Source: Clostridiales bacterium (GTDB lineage: Bacteria; Bacillota; Clostridia; Oscillospirales; Oscillospiraceae). Taken from it: a stretch of DNA of 33,993 nt. Each line of letters opens with the position of its first letter. Position 1 is the first letter of the stretch. The position numbers were made by a program, and so were the translations under genes. The notes below the pieces were generated by a model. The model worked only from the letters and a program-made list of their open reading frames with translations. It searched no databases and was not told where the DNA came from. Positions 7,723-13,609 of this stretch are shown here, piece after piece. The stretch is taken from the NCBI GenBank assembly GCA_020859945.1, contig JAJBVG010000081.1:1-33993 (forward strand). The letters run 5' to 3'.

Positions 7723-7729
7723 TAACATA
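7723..7729. repeat. 7-bp direct repeat right of element A1
   Basis: TAACATA, the second copy of the duplication that flanks the element at 7469-7722. Confidence 0.75.
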
Positions 7730-7821
7730 GTATTTTACCATTGTTCCGGGGTTCCGTCAACAAAAAGCGGCCAAAATTCATGGAAATACGCTCGGAGACC
7801 GGACGGAGGTGTTCTTTTGGC

Positions 7822-7868
7822 AAAAACACGCCCCCTGGGGCCACGGAATCCCACGGCCACAGGGGGCG
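7822..7868 (-). terminator. Terminator of the giant secreted protein gene
   Basis: CGCCCCCTG (7829-7837) pairs perfectly with CAGGGGGCG (7860-7868), with further GGCC pairing inside. On the minus strand the stem is followed by TGTTTTTG. It lies 68 bp after the stop at 7936. A second dyad at 7883-7927 (GCGCGA..GGGAC / GTCCC..TCGCGC) sits between stop and terminator. Confidence 0.75.
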
Positions 7869-7935
7869 CTATGCATTGGTGTTAAGCGCGAGGGACCGTT
7901 CGCTCAGGCTCTGTCCCTTCGCGCTTCACCGGCGG

Positions 7936-10900
7936 TCATTCAATGCCGCTGCCGGTGTAGGTGATGGTGCGCTCGGCGCCATAGACGGTGGTGCCGTCCA
8001 GCGTCACCCAATAGGGGGTGATGGTGACCGCCGTGTTCGCCTCCATGCCGGAGACGCTCAAATCGGCGTAAATCAGCTTGGAGCCGGTGACAACACCGAA
8101 CAGGGACTTAGCGGTCTTGCCGCTGATGGAAGTGGAGTATTTCGTCACCTCGACGGAGCTTTCCACGTTCCCGTACTGGTACACGAAGCCCACCTCAGCG
8201 TAATTCTTGCTGTCCGTGGCGGAAATCATGCGGATGGACTTCACCACGCCCTTGCTGGACACGGTGGAAGCCTTGACCTGGAGATAATCCGCGGAGACGT
8301 ACTTGGCGTACACCGTCATATCGCCGGTGACGTCGCTGAAATCGGCGGCGGTGGTGTAATCCTCATCCGTGAACCAGCCCGCGAACAGATAGCCGTCCTT
8401 TTCGGCGTACTCCACGGTCCCGCTCGCAGCGCCCGCTTCCACCGCCTGGGTGGTGACGGTATCGCCGTCGTACTTGGTGATGGTGTAGGTAGTGGTTTCA
8501 TCCTCGATGTTGGTGACAAACGCGGTGGCCGAAACCCGCAGGGAGGAGGAGAGCAGCAGGATCACGGACCCGGAATCATTGTCTGCCACGCTTGCGGTGG
8601 AGGCGATGCCTTCATCCGTGCAGTTGTACATCCCGCTGACCGAAGTCGCGCCGCTGGCAAGGGAAATAGTCCGCTGAACGGCACCCGTGACCTTCACCCC
8701 GTCCTGGGTGACGAAGAACGGCACAAACATGACCGCGTCCGCGTCTATCATTTCTTCCACCATCTCGCTCAGGTCGTAATACCCGACCAGGTTCCGGTCC
8801 AAATCGTCCTCGTCATAATCGTCGTCCGTGAAGCCCGTGAAGTCCGAGATGTCCACGGTGCCGGTGTAGGTCTTGCCGTTGATTTCCAGCTCCTGGTACA
8901 GCTGCTTGGTCGCTTCATCCGTGACCACCAGGCTGTCCGTCTCGTCATCCGCATAGAGCAGGTCGAAGCCGTAGCTCTGATACCCGTCGCTGTCGATGTT
9001 CGTTACCAGCCAGAGGTTGGTGGGGGTGTAGCTCTGATACGCCAACAGGCACTTGATTTGGAAATACGAATCGTCCACCAGCTTGACGTAATACGTCTCC
9101 CCGTCCTCCGGGGTGAACGCCGCGCCGTTGCCGCAGGTGTCCGGTTCGATGACATCTGCAAAGTCCTCGTCCGTGAAGGTGCCGCCGTAGAGGTAGCCGT
9201 CGGGGACCAGCGCCGTCAGGTCGTAGGTCTCGCCCTCCACGACCGAGACGGTTTCCGCCGCGCCGTCCACATAGACGGTGGCGGTGACGATCGACTTCAC
9301 ATAAACGGTGGCGTCCGCGCTGTAGGTCTGGCTGACAACGTCCTCGATCCGCTTGGTGCAAGCCTCGTCCGAGTAGAACGCATACGCGCCCGCGTCGGGG
9401 TAGACGTCCGCGTCCAGCTTGCTGCCGCTGTTGATGTAGCTTGTAGAAAGAACGGTTTCGTCCTCGTCCTGGATGGTGACCTTGACCACCAGCCTGGATT
9501 CCTCATCGGTGAGGACGGGGTACGCATCGGCATCGCCGGTCAGGGTCTGGCCCCAGACCTGGGCGCTCTGGCCGTTCTGGAGCAGCCAGGCCACCTCGCC
9601 GGAGGCGAACTCGTCGGCGGACTTAGCGGTGGCATAGTCGTCGCTGCCCGCAGTGTCCAGATAGTAACAGTTGGTGACGGTGCCGCTGCTCTCACTGGTG
9701 AAAGCGCCCACGTAAGAGCTGCCGCTGACGGTTCCGGTGCTGTAACAGTTGCTGACACTGTTGGCGTCCACGCTGGTGTTAGCGCTGACATACCCGACAA
9801 AGCCGCCCACATAAGAGCTGCCGCTGACCGTACAGTGGCTGGCGCAGTTGGTGATGGTGCCGCCGGAAGCACCCGCCAGGCCGCCAACATAATTCCCACC
9901 GGTGACGCTGCCGCTGACGATGAGGTTCTGCACGGTGCCGCCCTCCCGGACGCGCCCGAACAGGCCCTGACCGTTGCTGCTGCTGTTGACGTACAGGCCG
10001 GAGACGGTATGACCCTGGCCGTCAAAAACGCCCGCATAATGCGTGAGGAAGGAGTTGTAAGCGCCGATGGGCGTCCACTCCCGGTTCTCCAGGTCGATGT
10101 CGCAGGTCAGGATGGCGTTTGAGGTATTGGCATACGTCCCGGTGAGGCCCTCCAGCGTCACCTCAACGCCGTTCACGGTGATGGTAGTGGTACTGTTGAC
10201 CAGCGCCGCGAACCAGAACAGGTTGCCCGCGTTGGTGATTTCATAATAGCCGTCGCTGTTCTGCTCGGCGGGTTCATATGCGCCGCAGCTGGTGCAGAAA
10301 CCGTCCTCGTCGTAGTCATGCGCTCCTGCGCCGTTGTTGTCGGCGTCGTTGCTGTAAATGACAGAGGTGCAGGTGTCGCCCGTACACTGGTAGACGGTAC
10401 CGTGGCTGCTGCTCAGCACGGGGTAGCTGTCCACGGTCTCGCCGTTGTCCAGGTTCTGATACCAGGTCACGCCCGTGGTGCTGTTGCTATTGAGCAGGTA
10501 AGCCACCTCGCCGGAGTTGAACTGGGCGAGGGTCACGCCTTCCGTGTTAGTCGTGGTACCCAAATCATCAAGAGCGGCCTCCAGATCCGAATAGTTCAGG
10601 AAGTAATAGCAGTTGGTGATGGCGCCGTCGTTCCAATAGGCTATGCCGCCCTCATCTACGACACCGGCGCTGTAGCAGTTCTCAATGGAGCCGCTGCTGG
10701 AATTCCAGCCGACCACCCCGCCAACTTTAGTGCCACCATAAAACATGCTGTTACAGGCATAGCCGCAGTCGGTGACGGTGCCGGTATTGTAACCAACAAT
10801 GCCGCCTACATATTCCGCGCCGAAGGCGTCCGATATAGTGCAGCTGCTGATACAGTTGGCAATGGTGCCGCTGCTGTATCCGGCGATGCTGCCAAGACCT

Positions 10901-12762
10901 TGAAAGCCTCCCGAACAGTCTATGGTGCCGTCTACGGTGAGGTTTTGCACCTTGCCGTTGGTTCCAATGACTCCAAACAGGCCCACATAGAAATCATAAG
11001 CACCTGGAATGTAAAGGCCGGAAATGGTATAGCCGCAGCCGTCAAAGGTGCCATTATACGGGTAATTGGCAATGTAGCCAATGGGCATAAGCCAGTAATC
11101 GTCGTTCAAATCAATGTCGCCCGTCAGCACCGCGTTGGCGCTGGAGTTCCGGGCGTCAATCTCCGCGTTGGAGGTGTCGCCGTTGACCAGTGCCGCGAAC
11201 CAGAACAGGTTGCCCGCGTTTTCGATTTGATACACGCCGTTGCTCAGCGTGGCGGGCTCGCAGTTGCCACAGCGGGTACAGAAGCCGTTGTCGTCATAGG
11301 TGTGCCCCGCCGTGTCGTAGAGCTGGCTGTTGCTGTAAGCGGCTGTCGTGGAAGTACAGGTATACCCATAATACACGATGCCATGGCTGCTGTCCAACAC
11401 GGGGTAGCTGTCCGTACCGAGGTTCTGGTACCAGTTGGTGCCGCCGTTGGTGCTGCCGTTGAGCAGATAGGCCACCTCGCCGCTGGCGAACTGGTCGGCG
11501 GTCATGCTGGTGGCGTTGCTGTCGCTTTGGGTTCCGCTCAGGTAGTAGCAGTTGGTAACGGGACCAAGGCTGTAGAACTCAGGATAGAAATAGGAATAAC
11601 ACAAAGCGATACCGCTTAAAATCGCCGTGCTGGAGCTTCCCGCGCTGATTGTTCCCACATTATAGCAGTTGATTACGGTTCCAGAGCTGGTACTGGCTAT
11701 GCCAGCTGCTACGGTAGCTCTGTGTGCAGGACCCGCGTTTGTTCCTCCAGTAATCGTGCCAGAGTTCCAGCAGTTGCTTATCGTTCCTCCGTTTTCACCA
11801 GCTATGCCGCCTAAGTCACACTCGGATTGGACTATATTATCACTGTCATCAAGTCCGGCAACCGTTCCGGTGTTGCAGCAGTTGGTGACTGTACCAGAGT
11901 TGCCGCCGACTATGCCGCCTCCACTATGCTTACTGTTGACTGACACCTGGTTGACACAGCCGGAAATCGTACCGGCATTGTAACCGGCTACGCCGCCAAT
12001 ATAATAATATGCAGAAAAACTGCCGCTGACGGTGACGTTTTTCACCGTTCCGCCGCTGGCAACGTACCCAAACAGGCCCAGATAGGTATAAGCGAGGTCG
12101 TAGCGATATAGCCCGGAAACAGTGTAGCCCTGGCCGTCAAAGCTGCCGGTGTATCTGCTGTCATAGCCGCCAATGGGCGTCCATGTGGCGCTCTCCAGGT
12201 CGATGTCCGCCGTCAGCACCGCGTTGGCTCCGGTGGTGCCGTTGTTCACCTTCTGCGCGAACCAGAACAACTCGCTGGCGGTGGAGATCTGATAAACCCC
12301 ATTGCTGTCCGTGGAGGGTTCGGTATAGGCGCTGGCCGTCACGGTGGTTTCGGCTTCTTCTTCCTCGTCCTCTTCTTCGGCGATGGCCGCCGCCGCGCCG
12401 AGGGTGAGCGTGGCCTTTTCGCCGCTCCCGTCGGCGGGTTCCTCCGCGCTTTCCTCTGCGGGTTCATCGGCGGGTTCCTCCTCGGTTTCGCCGGTGTCCT
12501 CCCCGGCGGAGGCGTCGGCGGATTCCTCCGCGCCCTCGTCGGCCTCGCCGCTGTCGTCCGCGGGGTCGGTTTCCGCCTCTTCCTCGGCGGGTTCCGCTTC
12601 GGTGGTCTCCTCCGCCGCGTCCTCGTCCGCCTGGGCGCTGTAGACCGGGGCGCTGGCGTCAGCGGACACGTCCGCCGCCGCTGCGGGCTGGGCCGTCAGG
12701 CTGAACAGCATGGCAAACACCACGCTCCACGCCAGAATCCGGCGCGTTGTACGTTTTAACAT
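7936..12762 (-). CDS. Giant secreted GLUG-repeat surface protein
   Basis: 1608 aa. The start is the ATG at 12762, with AAAGGAGG seven bases upstream; the longer frame from 12828 has no ribosome site and begins at the -10 box. Residues 1-30 are a signal peptide (KRTTRRILAWSVVFAMLFSLTAQPAAAA). Residues 40-140 are a highly acidic Glu/Asp/Ala linker. Three tandem modules follow (about 155-465, 508-790, 838-1085). Each opens with NGVYQI..A..LFWFA..VN and a DIDL..WTPIG strand, then GLUG-type repeats (YVGGIVGYNTGTVTDC and similar), and ends with SGEVAYLLN..WYQNL..YPVL. Cys-rich joints GFCTRCGNCEPA and GFCTSCGAYEPA separate modules. The tail (1090-1608) has InlB/Listeria-type beta repeats (GYLFAGWFTDEDYTTAADF). 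There is no LPXTG, SLH or other anchor, so it is probably shed or held by its repeats. An adhesin or host-interaction role is inferred from related repeat proteins. Confidence 0.85.
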   Translation of the reverse strand: MLKRTTRRILAWSVVFAMLFSLTAQPAAAADVSADASAPVYSAQADEDAAEETTEAEPAEEEAETDPADDSGEADEGAEESADASAGEDTGETEEEPADEPAEESAEEPADGSGEKATLTLGAAAAIAEEEDEEEEAETTVTASAYTEPSTDSNGVYQISTASELFWFAQKVNNGTTGANAVLTADIDLESATWTPIGGYDSRYTGSFDGQGYTVSGLYRYDLAYTYLGLFGYVASGGTVKNVTVSGSFSAYYYIGGVAGYNAGTISGCVNQVSVNSKHSGGGIVGGNSGTVTNCCNTGTVAGLDDSDNIVQSECDLGGIAGENGGTISNCWNSGTITGGTNAGPAHRATVAAGIASTSSGTVINCYNVGTISAGSSSTAILSGIALCYSYFYPEFYSLGPVTNCYYLSGTQSDSNATSMTADQFASGEVAYLLNGSTNGGTNWYQNLGTDSYPVLDSSHGIVYYGYTCTSTTAAYSNSQLYDTAGHTYDDNGFCTRCGNCEPATLSNGVYQIENAGNLFWFAALVNGDTSNAEIDARNSSANAVLTGDIDLNDDYWLMPIGYIANYPYNGTFDGCGYTISGLYIPGAYDFYVGLFGVIGTNGKVQNLTVDGTIDCSGGFQGLGSIAGYSSGTIANCISSCTISDAFGAEYVGGIVGYNTGTVTDCGYACNSMFYGGTKVGGVVGWNSSSGSIENCYSAGVVDEGGIAYWNDGAITNCYYFLNYSDLEAALDDLGTTTNTEGVTLAQFNSGEVAYLLNSNSTTGVTWYQNLDNGETVDSYPVLSSSHGTVYQCTGDTCTSVIYSNDADNNGAGAHDYDEDGFCTSCGAYEPAEQNSDGYYEITNAGNLFWFAALVNSTTTITVNGVEVTLEGLTGTYANTSNAILTCDIDLENREWTPIGAYNSFLTHYAGVFDGQGHTVSGLYVNSSSNGQGLFGRVREGGTVQNLIVSGSVTGGNYVGGLAGASGGTITNCASHCTVSGSSYVGGFVGYVSANTSVDANSVSNCYSTGTVSGSSYVGAFTSESSGTVTNCYYLDTAGSDDYATAKSADEFASGEVAWLLQNGQSAQVWGQTLTGDADAYPVLTDEESRLVVKVTIQDEDETVLSTSYINSGSKLDADVYPDAGAYAFYSDEACTKRIEDVVSQTYSADATVYVKSIVTATVYVDGAAETVSVVEGETYDLTALVPDGYLYGGTFTDEDFADVIEPDTCGNGAAFTPEDGETYYVKLVDDSYFQIKCLLAYQSYTPTNLWLVTNIDSDGYQSYGFDLLYADDETDSLVVTDEATKQLYQELEINGKTYTGTVDISDFTGFTDDDYDEDDLDRNLVGYYDLSEMVEEMIDADAVMFVPFFVTQDGVKVTGAVQRTISLASGATSVSGMYNCTDEGIASTASVADNDSGSVILLLSSSLRVSATAFVTNIEDETTTYTITKYDGDTVTTQAVEAGAASGTVEYAEKDGYLFAGWFTDEDYTTAADFSDVTGDMTVYAKYVSADYLQVKASTVSSKGVVKSIRMISATDSKNYAEVGFVYQYGNVESSVEVTKYSTSISGKTAKSLFGVVTGSKLIYADLSVSGMEANTAVTITPYWVTLDGTTVYGAERTITYTGSGIE

Positions 12763-12826
12763 CTCTTTTCCTCCTTTGAGTTGGTGGGGTGGGGCAAGGC
12801 CCCTGGGTGGTTCATCATTTATACGC

Positions 12827-12856
12827 ACTTTATCATTTTTTCGGGGGAAAGGTCAA
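12827..12856 (-). promoter_or_regulatory. Promoter of the giant secreted protein
   Basis: TTGACC (12856-12851), an 18-bp spacer and TAAAGT (12832-12827) on the minus strand predict a leader of about 60 nt before the ATG at 12762. The hexamers are sub-optimal, as expected for an activated promoter. Confidence 0.6.
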
Positions 12857-12864
12857 TGGGTTTT

Positions 12865-12897
12865 GCGTGAACGGTCAAAATCCGGCGTGAACGGTCA
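12865..12897 (-). promoter_or_regulatory. Tandem LytTR-type response-regulator boxes
   Basis: On the minus strand, TGACCGTTCACGC occurs twice without mismatch (12897-12885 and 12877-12865), a 20-bp period or about two helical turns, ending eight bases before the -35 hexamer. The core ACCGTTCACG fits the LytTR/AgrA-type consensus [TA][AC][CA]GTTN[AG][TC][AG] at every position. The -35 itself (TTGACC, third TGACC in phase) looks like a degenerate third unit. The cognate regulator is not in the window. Confidence 0.65.
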
Positions 12898-13134
12898 GCG
12901 GAGCCAAATTTGAAAGAGATTTTCCCAGCGCTTTTGTCTATTTTGACGGCACAGCTTTTGGAAATTGCGGGGCTGAGGGCTTCTGCCTGTAAAGGGCGGC
13001 TGCACATGGCCCAGGCGACACAAAAACGATTCTGGTCAAAATTTGCACAAAACCGCTCCACTGCCCAATGAAACTTTCGGATTTTTTTCGTATCATAACA
13101 GCAAGGACCCCTGGAAGGAAAACACCATCCGTGT
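12898..13134. other. Intergenic stretch with no recognised feature
   Basis: About 240 bp between the LytTR-type boxes and element A2. An 80-codon minus-strand frame covers part of it but has no ribosome site, and its composition is not protein-like. No hairpin or promoter stands out. Confidence 0.5.
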
Positions 13135-13141
13135 TATAATA
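13135..13141. repeat. 7-bp direct repeat left of element A2
   Basis: TATAATA, repeated exactly at 13396-13402 on the other side of the 254-bp element; a target-site duplication. Confidence 0.75.
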
Positions 13142-13395
13142 ATGTCTGCTGAATAAACCGCCATGCGGTTTATTTGCGCGGCAAAGGCCGCGCAATTTCA
13201 TGAAACCAGCAGTTTTACGCTGGTTTCATGAAATGCAGCCATTGTTGCAATGCGTATTTCCGTTGACACAGCTCGCTGTGTCAACGGAGTGTGCAAGGTT
13301 TTTCGCTAATCTGCGAAAAAACCTTGCACTTGAACAAAGCCGACAGACATGAAAGGCCCTGCCTTTCAATGCTTATGGCTTTGTTCAGTACGCAT
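13142..13395 (+). mobile_element. MITE-like 254-bp hairpin-mosaic element, copy A2
   Basis: It runs from ATGTCTGCTGAATAA to TTCAGTACGCAT. Stem-loops lie at 13152-13174, 13176-13193, 13199-13230, 13240-13252, 13260-13287, 13291-13329 and 13331-13387 (with inner hairpin 13351-13367), together about 210 of 254 bases. In the third stem, CATGAAACC/GGTTTCATG here is CATAAAACC/GGTTTTATG in copy A1. That is a G-C to A-T exchange on both sides of the stem, so pairing has been kept. Its own TATAATA duplication differs from that of copy A1, so the two copies inserted separately. The gene-side duplication supplies the only good -10 box of the downstream riboswitch gene. Confidence 0.8.
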
Positions 13396-13401
13396 TATAA
13401 T
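13373..13401 (+). promoter_or_regulatory. Candidate promoter of the riboswitch-ATPase unit
   Basis: TATAAT at 13396-13401 is a perfect -10 and sits just before the riboswitch start. The -35 at 17 bp (TTATGG, 13373-13378) is poor and lies inside element A2. The promoter may have been altered by the insertion. Confidence 0.5.
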
Positions 13402-13402
13402 A
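13396..13402. repeat. 7-bp direct repeat right of element A2
   Basis: TATAATA, the second copy of the target duplication. It contains the TATAAT taken as the -10 box for the riboswitch-ATPase transcript. Confidence 0.75.
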
Positions 13403-13407
13403 AAATT

Positions 13408-13527
13408 CCCGTGAGGGAGTAGCAAGCGCATGTTTGCGTAGCAAGTCAACATACCCGTCCGATTTTCGGTCTGGCTTGTTTTAAATTGCGAGACTCATAT
13501 ACAGCTTCGAGTTGGCTGTATCTGAGC
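13408..13527 (+). promoter_or_regulatory. yybP-ykoY manganese riboswitch
   Basis: The leader contains the hallmark pieces of this class in order: GAGGGAGTAG (13413-13422), CCCGTC with an adjacent CGATTTTCGG hairpin (13454-13469), CTGGCTTG, and GCGAGACTC (13488-13496). This class senses Mn2+ and turns on manganese exporters and related membrane proteins. It precedes a P2-type cation ATPase, one of its known gene partners. The match was made by recognition, not by a covariance model. Confidence 0.88.
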
Positions 13528-13538
13528 CTTTTCTTTTT
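13494..13538 (+). terminator. Riboswitch expression-platform terminator
   Basis: CTCATATACAGC (13494-13505) pairs with GCTGTATCTGAG (13515-13526) with one mismatch, followed by a T-rich tract (TTTTCTTTTT). The 5' arm overlaps the conserved GAGACTC of the riboswitch. Mn2+-bound folding should therefore compete with the terminator and allow read-through. Confidence 0.7.
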
Positions 13539-13609
13539 CCCACGTGTCTCCCCGCGAACCATCACCCGTTTACCCACCCTTCATCCATCAAAAAGGAGGA
13601 CAAGAGCGT

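Noticed and set aside
7741-10122. 793-codon plus-strand open frame inside the giant surface gene
   Set aside because: The antisense of repetitive coding sequence gives a long but non-protein-like frame; the minus strand has signal peptide, modules and ribosome site.
12819-13061. 80-codon minus-strand frame between the surface gene and element A2
   Set aside because: No ribosome site, covers the promoter and LytTR-type boxes, and the translation is not family-like.
7462-13402. Composite transposon or already inverted cassette carrying the surface gene
   Set aside because: Each element copy has its own matching 7-bp duplication and the two duplications differ, which indicates two independent insertions and no inversion between them.
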